15,634 nucleotides of DNA, taken from contig JALRIY010000031.1 in NCBI GenBank assembly GCA_023255285.1, positions 1-15,634 of the forward strand, in the 5' to 3' direction. Origin of the DNA: Algoriphagus sp. Its GTDB lineage: Bacteria; Bacteroidota; Bacteroidia; Cytophagales; Cyclobacteriaceae. The translations under genes were made by a program, and so were the position numbers. Below the pieces are notes generated by a model. It was not told the DNA's origin. It ran no database searches and saw nothing but the letters and a program-made list of their open reading frames with translations. Position 1 is the first letter of the stretch. Every line of letters begins with the position of its first letter. This document shows, one piece after another, positions 8,076-15,012 of this stretch.

Positions 8076-8155
8076 ATAAAATTCACCTGTTCTAACCGGA
8101 TTTTTGATTAGCGGAATTTAATTTTTGCCAAGTTCAAACCTTAAATCAATCGATC

Positions 8156-9352
8156 ATGTACGATCAGTTTAAACCCAAATTAGAACACGAATTAAATGCT
8201 ATTGAAGAAGCCGGTTTATTCAAAAGAGAGCGCATTATTACCTCTCCACAGGCTGCTGAAATAACCATCTCTGGAGGTAAGAAAGTTTTAAACTTTTGTG
8301 CCAACAACTACCTTGGGCTTTCTTCACATCCACGAGTGGTTCAAGCAGCAAAAGATGCTATTGATTCACATGGCTTTGGCTTATCTTCTGTCCGATTTAT
8401 TTGTGGTACCCAGGATATCCACAAAGAATTAGAACAGAGTCTTTCTGAATTTTTAGGTACGGAGGACACTATTTTGTATGCAGCTGCTTTTGATGCCAAT
8501 GGGGGAGTTTTTGAACCACTTTTTGGGGCTGAGGATGCTATTATTTCAGACGCATTAAATCATGCTTCCATTATTGATGGGGTACGACTTTGTAAGGCGA
8601 TGCGCTACAGGTACGAACACAATAACATGGAGGATTTGGAGAAACAACTCCAGGATGCTGTAGCAGCAGGGGCCAAACAAAAAATTATAGTCACCGATGG
8701 GGTGTTTTCCATGGATGGCACCATTGCTCAGCTGGATAAAATCGTGGTCCTAGCCGAAAAATACCAAGCCCTAGTGATGACTGATGAGTGTCACTCAACA
8801 GGGTTTATGGGGAAAACGGGTCGGGGAGTGCACGAATATAGAGGAGTAATGGGTAAAATTGACATCATTACTGGTACCCTAGGCAAAGCCTTGGGGGGAG
8901 CTTCTGGCGGATTTACTTCAGGAAGAAAAGAGATCATCGAGCTTTTACGACAAAGATCTAGACCGTATTTATTTTCCAATACCTTGGCTCCATCCATCAC
9001 GGGAGCCTCTTTGGCTGTTCTTGAATTACTTTCAGAAACAACCGAACTGAGGGATACTTTGGAAAAAAACACCCGTTACTTCCGCGAAAAAATGGTAGCA
9101 GTGGGATTTGACATAAAACCGGGAGAGCATGCTATTGTCCCAATCATGCTTTACGATGCCGTTCTTTCTCAGAAAATGGCTGAAAAATTATTGGAGCGAG
9201 GTATTTATGTCATTGGTTTTTATTACCCAGTGGTACCCAAAGGACAAGCAAGGATTCGCGTGCAAATCTCTGCTGGCCATCAACAGCAACATTTGGATCA
9301 GGCAATCGAGGCATTTATCTCTGTAGGGAAGGAACTTGGAGTAATTCAATAA
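8156..9352 (+). CDS. kbl: glycine C-acetyltransferase (2-amino-3-ketobutyrate CoA ligase)
   Basis: A PLP-dependent alpha-oxoamine synthase of 398 residues, the same length as E. coli Kbl. It cleaves 2-amino-3-ketobutyrate with CoA to glycine and acetyl-CoA. Visible elements are NFCANNYLGLSSHP (46-59), FGLSSVRFICGTQ, LNHASIIDGVR with H136, DECHSTGFMGKTGRG (210-224) with D210, and the PLP lysine K244 in TGTLGKALGGASGG, the same number as the E. coli enzyme. The close paralogues (BioF, HemA, serine palmitoyltransferase) are less likely given the divergent tdh partner. The start is the ATG at 8156; no strong Shine-Dalgarno is seen, as is common in Bacteroidetes. A strong bidirectional terminator lies 111 bases after the stop. 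Confidence 0.97.
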   Translation: MYDQFKPKLEHELNAIEEAGLFKRERIITSPQAAEITISGGKKVLNFCANNYLGLSSHPRVVQAAKDAIDSHGFGLSSVRFICGTQDIHKELEQSLSEFLGTEDTILYAAAFDANGGVFEPLFGAEDAIISDALNHASIIDGVRLCKAMRYRYEHNNMEDLEKQLQDAVAAGAKQKIIVTDGVFSMDGTIAQLDKIVVLAEKYQALVMTDECHSTGFMGKTGRGVHEYRGVMGKIDIITGTLGKALGGASGGFTSGRKEIIELLRQRSRPYLFSNTLAPSITGASLAVLELLSETTELRDTLEKNTRYFREKMVAVGFDIKPGEHAIVPIMLYDAVLSQKMAEKLLERGIYVIGFYYPVVPKGQARIRVQISAGHQQQHLDQAIEAFISVGKELGVIQ

Positions 9353-9463
9353 GGAGGGTAGTCCTAATTCCTTGAAGTGTAAATCTCTTACCCATGGCGC
9401 AGTGAAATTAACTTCAAAAGATGGGTTAGATCTAAATGAAAAGGTCCGAAATGCTAAAAATAG

Positions 9464-9495
9464 AAATAGGGATGAGTAGTCATCCCTATTTTTTT
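9464..9495. terminator. bidirectional intrinsic terminator between kbl and dacA
   Basis: A 12-base perfect stem (AAATAGGGATGA at 9464-9475 and its complement at 9480-9491) closes a GTAG loop. T-runs follow on the plus strand (to 9495), and on the minus strand the arm continues as TTTCTATTTTT. It lies between convergent genes and directly abuts the dacA stop codon, so it can end both transcripts. The 110 bases between the kbl stop and this hairpin contain no gene that I can support. Confidence 0.9.
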
Positions 9496-10366
9496 ACCCG
9501 CTAGCTTTTGAGGTTAATTTTTTTTTTGCGTAATCGTGCTCAGAAAGGTTTTCAAATCGGTCGTATAAATCCTCATTGTTGAGGTAGTCGTTGATGATTT
9601 CCCGAACTTCTTGGAACGAAAGATTGTGCAGCACTTTTCCATTTTTAGCCATCGAAATCTGCCCAGTTTCCTCCGATATCACTAAAATAAGTGCATCTGT
9701 TGCTTCGGACATTCCTATACCTGCTCGGTGCCTTAATCCAAACTGCGCAGGCACTTCTCTTTCGGTAACGGGCAAAATACATCGGGCAGCTTTTATTTTT
9801 CCTCGGTGAATAATTACTGCCCCATCGTGGAGAGGACTATGCTTGTTGAAAATCGAGATTAACAGTCGTTTGGATAATTCTGCATCAAGAATATCTCCAC
9901 TTTCAGCATAGAATTTTAGCTCCACCGTACTGGTAATTACAATTAATGCACCGGTATTAGATCCTGCAAGTACTTTAGCCGCATCAATAATTGGGCTAAT
10001 ATTGAATCCTGTATTCTCTTTTTTCTTCCAGAAAAAGAGAATATCCTTCCATACATTGTCATCAGAAAAAATGGAAGACCTCCCCAGGATTAGTAAGAAT
10101 TTTCGAATTTCTGGTGCAAAAATGATAATTGCAGCAATTACACCTACTCCCATAAATTGGCCAAGGAGAATTGATAATAACTCCATTCGGACTGCACGAA
10201 CCAATAAATAAATCAAATACAAGGAAAGGAATCCTAGGAAAATTTTGATCGCAACGGAGCCCTTTAGAAGTTTATAAACCTGAAACAATAGTGCAGCTAC
10301 CAACGCGATATCTATGATATTGACGATGGAGATATCTAAAAATCCTATTTTAAAAAGTAAATTCAA
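9494..10366 (-). CDS. dacA: diadenylate cyclase, CdaA/DacA type
   Basis: A membrane-bound enzyme that makes the second messenger cyclic di-AMP from two ATP. Three hydrophobic segments at about 13-33, 38-58 and 70-88 precede the DAC domain. The catalytic motifs are intact: DGA at 181-183 (SPLHDGAVII) and RHR at 212-214 (FGLRHRAGIG). The length of 290 residues fits CdaA, with a charged C-terminal tail. The start is TTG at 10364-10366, overlapping the folP stop as TTGA. Upstream in frame there is a TGA four codons away with no ATG between, and the next Met is residue 61, inside the membrane region. c-di-AMP typically controls potassium and osmolyte balance and wall integrity. Translation is probably coupled to folP; no CdaR-like partner lies beside it. 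Confidence 0.96.
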   Translation of the reverse strand: MNLLFKIGFLDISIVNIIDIALVAALLFQVYKLLKGSVAIKIFLGFLSLYLIYLLVRAVRMELLSILLGQFMGVGVIAAIIIFAPEIRKFLLILGRSSIFSDDNVWKDILFFWKKKENTGFNISPIIDAAKVLAGSNTGALIVITSTVELKFYAESGDILDAELSKRLLISIFNKHSPLHDGAVIIHRGKIKAARCILPVTEREVPAQFGLRHRAGIGMSEATDALILVISEETGQISMAKNGKVLHNLSFQEVREIINDYLNNEDLYDRFENLSEHDYAKKKLTSKASG

Positions 10367-11226
10367 GGGTACAATTGTTCAAATAGTTGAATTGTTTCTT
10401 TGGCCTCTTTTACATCATGAACACGTAATATATTAGCTCCTTGCATTAAAGCAAACATATTGAGCGCAGTAGTGCCATTTAATGCCTCTTTTGCACTGAT
10501 TTTCAGGGTTTTATAAATCATAGATTTTCTAGACACTCCTGCCAGTACTGGTAAACCTAATCGAGAAAGGGACTTTAACTCCTTCAATAGCTCAAAATTT
10601 TGAGCGATAGTCTTTGCAAATCCGAATCCTGGATCAATAATTACATCTATAATGCCAAAGTTTCTGAATTGTTCAACTTTTTTTGAAAAGTAAGCTAAAA
10701 TCTCCGGAACAAGATCCGTATAGTCCGATAGTGATTGCATGGTTTGAGGTGTCCCTTTCATATGCATGGCAATGTAAGGCACGCCGAGTTGGGCAATTAA
10801 CGGGAGCATCTCAGGGTCTAAATTTCCTGCTGAAATATCATTCACTAAATCGCCCCCTTCTTCCATGGCTGCTTTGGCTACTTGTGAACGAAAAGTATCT
10901 ATCGAGAGCAGAATATCAGGAAAGTGTCTTTTAATTGTGGCCACTGCAGGGATTACTCTGGCAATTTCTTCTTCAATAGAAATAGCTGTTGCCCCAGGCC
11001 TTGTACTATACCCTCCTAAATCTAAAAAATCTGCTCCTTCGCTAATCTTTTTTTCTGCTTCTACCAGTAGGGATTTCTCTGTGGTTACTCTACTTCCCTC
11101 AAAAAATGAATCAGGAGTGAGATTGAGGATACCCATAACTTTAGGTTTCTTCAAGGTGTATAGGCATCCCTTGATTTGAAATGTATATTTTTGAGGAAAT
11201 AATTTATCTTCGGTAGCAGAATGCAT
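10363..11226 (-). CDS. folP: dihydropteroate synthase
   Basis: Joins para-aminobenzoate to dihydropterin pyrophosphate in folate synthesis; this is the sulfonamide target. The 287-residue TIM barrel shows MGILNLTPDSF (31-41), DLGGYSTRPGA (69-79), SIDTFRS, NDISAGN, DPGFGFAKT with the following NFELL, GVSRKS, and the terminal RVHDV, so every pterin and pABA site block is present. I chose the ATG at 11226 (MHSATEDK). A TTG 17 codons upstream would add a non-conserved stretch overlapping the divergent gene. The start lies 31 bases from the divergent GTG of the DUF1599 gene. The stop overlaps the dacA start. Confidence 0.97.
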   Translation of the reverse strand: MHSATEDKLFPQKYTFQIKGCLYTLKKPKVMGILNLTPDSFFEGSRVTTEKSLLVEAEKKISEGADFLDLGGYSTRPGATAISIEEEIARVIPAVATIKRHFPDILLSIDTFRSQVAKAAMEEGGDLVNDISAGNLDPEMLPLIAQLGVPYIAMHMKGTPQTMQSLSDYTDLVPEILAYFSKKVEQFRNFGIIDVIIDPGFGFAKTIAQNFELLKELKSLSRLGLPVLAGVSRKSMIYKTLKISAKEALNGTTALNMFALMQGANILRVHDVKEAKETIQLFEQLYP

Positions 11227-11257
11227 CGTAGAAAAGTAAAATTTAACCAAAGTAAGT

Positions 11258-11803
11258 GTGGAAACCCAGACCAGCAACGAATATAAGGAAGTAATCGCCC
11301 GATGTAAAGAACTGTTTCGGAAGAAAACACTGGATTACGGTACCGCTTGGAGAATTTTAAGACTGGCATCTTTGACAGATCAAATTTTTATCAAAGCCCA
11401 GCGAGTAAGGTCTATTCAAGAGAAGGGGAATCAAAAAGTAAATGACCCTATTGTCGATGAATTTGTAGGAATCATCAATTATTGCTTGATTGCTTTAATT
11501 CAGATTTCTCTAGTAGATGATGAGCGGATGGAAATCCCTTTTGATGAATTGGAACCGCTTTACGATCACTGGGCTTCCGCAACCCAGGCGCTACTTGAAA
11601 ATAAAAATCACGATTACGGCGAAGCTTGGAGAGACATGCGCGTCAGTTCCATGACCGATATTGTGCTCATGAAATTGTTTCGTGTGAAGCAAATAGAGGA
11701 TAATCAAGGAGCTACCTTGGTTTCCGAAGGTATTGAAGCAAATTATCAGGATATGATAAATTATGCGGTGTTTTGTCTTATAAAACTTGGATATCATGAA
11801 TAA
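11258..11803 (+). CDS. DUF1599 protein, two tandem copies of the domain
   Basis: A 181-residue alpha-helical protein with no signal peptide. It is an internal duplication: copy 1 (about 7-85) and copy 2 (about 103-178) share DYGxAWR (26-32 and 119-125), a TD pair (40-41 and 133-134) and an NY pair (74-75 and 168-169), at constant offsets of 93-94 residues. DUF1599 (PF07659) is also called nucleotide-modification-associated domain 1 and occurs as a single copy in phages, which hints at a nucleotide-related role, but the function is unproven. The start is GTG at 11258: an in-frame TAA lies at 11237-11239, no ATG follows it, and the first internal Met (91) is past copy 1. It is divergent from folP. 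Its stop overlaps the next start (ATGAATAA). Confidence 0.9.
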   Translation: METQTSNEYKEVIARCKELFRKKTLDYGTAWRILRLASLTDQIFIKAQRVRSIQEKGNQKVNDPIVDEFVGIINYCLIALIQISLVDDERMEIPFDELEPLYDHWASATQALLENKNHDYGEAWRDMRVSSMTDIVLMKLFRVKQIEDNQGATLVSEGIEANYQDMINYAVFCLIKLGYHE

Positions 11804-12890
11804 GCAAGTGTTTTTTTGGATCCTTAGACTATTAGTTGGAGGGCTATTTGTGTTTTCTGGTTTGATTAAGGTCAACGACCCAGTGGGGACGGCAATCAAA
11901 TTGGAGGAATATTTTGATGTGTTTTCAAATGATATTGCCCCGTTTTTCTACGCGCTAAAACCCTTTGCACTTCCCTTATCCGTATTTCTAGTGGTGTCCG
12001 AAGTCGTGTTGGGGATCATGCTCTTGTTTGGCGTTCGATTAAAGCAGACCGTTTGGGCTTTGGCTATAATGATTCTCTTTTTCACCTTTTTAACTTTTTA
12101 CTCTGCCTATTTCAATAAGGTGACTGATTGTGGGTGTTTTGGAGATGCCATTAAATTAACCCCCTGGGAATCCTTCTTCAAAGACATTGTGTTACTCATC
12201 CTCATTTCTTTCTTATTCTATTTTAGGAAGGATCTCTCAACCAAAAACCCGAATTGGGCTAGCTATTCGGTGGTAATTAGTCTACTACTATCTCTTGGAA
12301 TGGCAGTTTATGCGATTGAAAACCTTCCTTTTATTGATTTTCGTGCTTACAAAATAGGAGTCAATATTCCTGTTAATATGCAGCCTTCTGCACCCATGGT
12401 GTATACATATGTCATGAAGAAAGGAGAGGAGGTAGTATATTTAGATCAATATCCTACGGATGAAGGGTATGAATTTGTGGAGATGACTTTAAATAATCCC
12501 GAGGCACTGCCAAAAATATCTGATTTTGCTGCCTGGAATCCAACAGGCGATCAAGCAGAATATTTGTTTCAAGGGAATAAGGTGATACTTTTAAGTAGCA
12601 ATTTGTCCAAAATGAGTATTGAAAACCTGGATCAACTTACCCGGCTATTTACTGCACTTGAAAAGGCACCTGTTGATTTGGTCTTTATGGCTGCGGCCAC
12701 CCAAGAGGAGATAGATGCCATCATAGCCAAGTATGGTTGGAAAATTCAAGGCTTACAAGCAGATGCAACAGTTGTGAAAACCATCATGCGTGCCAATCCT
12801 GGAATCATGATTTTGAAGGATGGTGTGGTTGTTCAAAAATACCACCACAACAATACCCCAGAGGCATTAGAGGTCCTTGAATTATTTTGA
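11796..12890 (+). CDS. DoxX/MauE-like membrane protein with C-terminal soluble domain (BT_3928 family)
   Basis: A 364-residue inner-membrane protein. Hydrophobic segments lie at about 7-27, 58-80, 86-107, 127-145 and 156-175. The first four resemble the DoxX/MauE bundle, including FSGLIKVNDPVG (20-31) and the cysteine motif DCGCFGDAIKLTPW (111-124) in the loop between the third and fourth. The soluble C-terminal part (about 190-364) ends like a thioredoxin fold (the segment RANPGIMILKDGVVVQKY), but no CxxC is visible there. MauE proteins support disulfide formation in methylamine dehydrogenase, so a thiol-related role in the envelope is a fair but untested inference. The start is the ATG at 11796, which overlaps the preceding stop; a TTG three codons upstream is less likely. 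Its own stop overlaps the aroK start (TGATG). Confidence 0.85.
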   Translation: MNKQVFFWILRLLVGGLFVFSGLIKVNDPVGTAIKLEEYFDVFSNDIAPFFYALKPFALPLSVFLVVSEVVLGIMLLFGVRLKQTVWALAIMILFFTFLTFYSAYFNKVTDCGCFGDAIKLTPWESFFKDIVLLILISFLFYFRKDLSTKNPNWASYSVVISLLLSLGMAVYAIENLPFIDFRAYKIGVNIPVNMQPSAPMVYTYVMKKGEEVVYLDQYPTDEGYEFVEMTLNNPEALPKISDFAAWNPTGDQAEYLFQGNKVILLSSNLSKMSIENLDQLTRLFTALEKAPVDLVFMAAATQEEIDAIIAKYGWKIQGLQADATVVKTIMRANPGIMILKDGVVVQKYHHNNTPEALEVLELF

Positions 12891-13420
12891 TGAATAAACA
12901 ATTAAAAGTTGTACTCGTGGGATTGCCTGGATCGGGTAAAAGCACCTTTGGTAAGCAGCTTGCTAAAGAATTGGGATTTAGGTTTTTAGACCTCGATCAA
13001 TTGATTGAAGACCGGTACCAACTTAAAATTTCTGAAATTTTTTCAATCCATGGGGAGGGGACTTTCCGAGATTGGGAGTCCTCAGTACTGCACGAAACCT
13101 TACTACAGAGTGATTCCTTTATTTTGGCATCTGGGGGTGGAACTCCCAGTTTCAATGACAACATGGACTTCATTAATTCCAACTCGATTTCTGTTTATTT
13201 AGATGTCCCGTTGGAGTCGATAGTAAGTCGCTTACAATCGTCAAAGGCCCACCAGAGGCCTTTGTTTCAAGGCTTGGACCAGGGAGAGATCACCTTAAAG
13301 CTCAAATCTTTGTGGGTTTCTCGCGAATATTTCTACAACCAAGCAAAAATTAAGCTTAGCGGTGAAGATTTTTCAGCTGAGCTTTTATTGGTTGAGTTGA
13401 TATCCAAACTCAAAAGTTAA
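12890..13420 (+). CDS. aroK: shikimate kinase
   Basis: Phosphorylates shikimate at the 3-position in the aromatic amino acid pathway. At 176 residues it is the normal size. The Walker A motif GLPGSGKST is at 11-19, D34 and D36 in LDLDQLIE serve Mg and shikimate, R60 is in FRDWES, the GGG at 82-84 in ASGGGT binds shikimate, R123 in RPLF is the lid arginine, and R145 is in SREYF. The start is the ATG overlapping the preceding TGA; a TTG directly before it is also in frame. It is the third gene of a chain of overlapping genes. Its last 11 bases overlap the end of the convergent outer-membrane gene, so no dedicated terminator fits between them. Confidence 0.97.
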   Translation: MNKQLKVVLVGLPGSGKSTFGKQLAKELGFRFLDLDQLIEDRYQLKISEIFSIHGEGTFRDWESSVLHETLLQSDSFILASGGGTPSFNDNMDFINSNSISVYLDVPLESIVSRLQSSKAHQRPLFQGLDQGEITLKLKSLWVSREYFYNQAKIKLSGEDFSAELLLVELISKLKS

Positions 13421-14924
13421 CTCCTACTGTAACTTGTGCGGACGTAATTGAGTTTTTGATTTCTGTTAATGGGCCATAATTGAGCCCATTGGAGTCCAGT
13501 ACCTGATAGCTTCTATAAACAGTAGTGAAGCTACGGCTTACTAAGGAAAAATCTACGCGTAAAGCTTTAAACTGTCCTCCAAATCCTGCCGAAAGTTGTT
13601 GGGAACTCTGGTCAAGCCCAGTGTTTGAAAGAAAGGGATCTCCCATATGGGCATATCCAGCTCGCACTCTCCAATTTTTGATTCTACCTTCTCCACCCAA
13701 TCGGTAATTTATTGTGCTTGTATAAATATCTTGAATTACGAAGTTGTCAGGATCTACATCAAAATCTTTGGAACTAATTCGCGCTCCACTATAGTCTACC
13801 CAATCGACATCTGCTGATATAAAACCATGTTTTCCAAAAAAGAAGGTAGCACCACCTCCAACTTTTAGAGGGGTTCGGAGGCCGAAATTACTTAAAAACA
13901 GGTCTGAGAGGGCAGTTTGGGTACCTAAGATTACATCCTCAGGCTCAAAATAATAGTTGTCATATTCTGCCGTCATACTTGCCTCATATTCCTCATTCAA
14001 TGCAAACCAAGTAGGTGTTTGGAGCACAAATCCTAGATTAAAATAATCAATTGGCTTGTATATAAGTCCAAGATTTAAGTTTACCCCAGTACCATTTATA
14101 AAGAGACTCTCGCGGAGGGAGGAACTCAGCAGGGGCTCATCTGTAAACTCTTCGTTGTAAACCTTGATGGAAGAAAAGTCTACGGACCGAATGCCTAAAC
14201 TTCCTCCAACAAATAGTTTATGGTTGAAGTTGGCCCCATATCCAAAGCTAATTTGACTTGCACTTCCTTCCTGAGTGATAGTTTCATCTTGAAATGGGAG
14301 TCCTAAAATAAAAGAATCGTAATTTCTAGGGTTGGCAATAGGGGTACCATCTGCATCAAAAAGAACAGGATTGATTTGGTAGGTTTGGTAGGCTAACCCA
14401 GTTAATCCACGATCTTCAATTTGGCTTTCAGGAATCCCAAAAGAATCATCCAGGTAAAAATCAAGGATTGAACTTTCCCCTAAAAAATCTGAGTAATACC
14501 CAAATTGATTTGAAAAATTTGCGATTCGCTGCACACTAAAACCCCATGCCCCGCCTTTGAAGGCACCTTTTTCAAGAACACTCTTTGGGTTTGCACCTAC
14601 AAAACCAAAATTTGGAAGTGAGAAATCGCTGTTTTCATAGGATTTAGACTGATTTAAGTAAGATGCATCAGAAGACCAGAGCTCATAACCCAAACTCAAA
14701 CTTGCTTCTGAGCTTCTATAAAATCCAAGCCCTGCTGGATTTCCAGCGATATTAGAAATATCTCCTCCAAGAGACCATTGGGTTCCACCAATCCCTACAA
14801 TTCTGGTAGTCCCTGTAGGGATGGTTTTACTAAAGCGTAAAGCATCTTCGAAGTATCCACTTTGTGCTAGTACAGAAGTAGACGTAAATATGCTCAAGTA
14901 GAAAATTGAAATGAATAATCGCAT
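13410..14924 (-). CDS. OmpP1/FadL-like outer-membrane beta-barrel protein
   Basis: A 504-residue exported protein. The signal peptide MRLFISIFYLSIFTSTSVLA ends before QSGYFED. An early conserved block, ALRFSKT... followed by TARIVG-like GIGGTQWSLGGDISNIAGNPAGLGFYR, is typical of the N-terminal part of OmpP1/FadL relatives in Bacteroidetes. The rest is amphipathic beta-strand with alternating aromatic residues, Gly and Ser turns, and a C-terminal aromatic (VTVGVNF). FadL-type barrels transport hydrophobic compounds, but no ligand can be inferred here. The start is the ATG at 14924; a TTG directly upstream is also in frame. It is convergent with aroK, overlapping by 11 bases, and lies downstream of the low-complexity gene, from which it is separated by a terminator. 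Confidence 0.85.
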   Translation of the reverse strand: MRLFISIFYLSIFTSTSVLAQSGYFEDALRFSKTIPTGTTRIVGIGGTQWSLGGDISNIAGNPAGLGFYRSSEASLSLGYELWSSDASYLNQSKSYENSDFSLPNFGFVGANPKSVLEKGAFKGGAWGFSVQRIANFSNQFGYYSDFLGESSILDFYLDDSFGIPESQIEDRGLTGLAYQTYQINPVLFDADGTPIANPRNYDSFILGLPFQDETITQEGSASQISFGYGANFNHKLFVGGSLGIRSVDFSSIKVYNEEFTDEPLLSSSLRESLFINGTGVNLNLGLIYKPIDYFNLGFVLQTPTWFALNEEYEASMTAEYDNYYFEPEDVILGTQTALSDLFLSNFGLRTPLKVGGGATFFFGKHGFISADVDWVDYSGARISSKDFDVDPDNFVIQDIYTSTINYRLGGEGRIKNWRVRAGYAHMGDPFLSNTGLDQSSQQLSAGFGGQFKALRVDFSLVSRSFTTVYRSYQVLDSNGLNYGPLTEIKNSITSAQVTVGVNF

Positions 14925-14925
14925 C

Positions 14926-14937
14926 AACTATATAGTT
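14926..14937. repeat. 12-base perfect palindrome before the OmpP1-like start
   Basis: AACTATATAGTT is a perfect inverted repeat ending two bases before the ATG at 14924 as read on the minus strand. It could be an operator or a weak hairpin at the ribosome-binding region, but an AT-rich palindrome of this size can arise by chance. Confidence 0.3.
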
Positions 14938-14985
14938 AAGTTGGATTAATAACGAAAAAGGAAAGGTTTTCGGATAATTTTCACC

Positions 14986-15012
14986 AAAAAAAAGGGGGGA
15001 ATTAATTCCCCC
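14986..15012 (-). terminator. intrinsic terminator containing the stop codon of the Ser/Arg-rich gene
   Basis: On the minus strand GGGGGAA, a TTAA loop and TTCCCCC form a 7-base-pair stem, followed by C and eight T residues. The stop TAA of the upstream gene lies within the loop, and its last codons (Gly, Asn) form part of the stem. This separates the gene from the downstream OmpP1-like gene. Confidence 0.85.

Noticed and set aside
9353..9463. Possible small RNA or weak hairpin (ACCCAT...ATGGGT) after kbl
   Set aside because: The arms pair over only about six bases with a long loop, and no promoter-like sequence precedes them; it is more simply the kbl 3' untranslated part.
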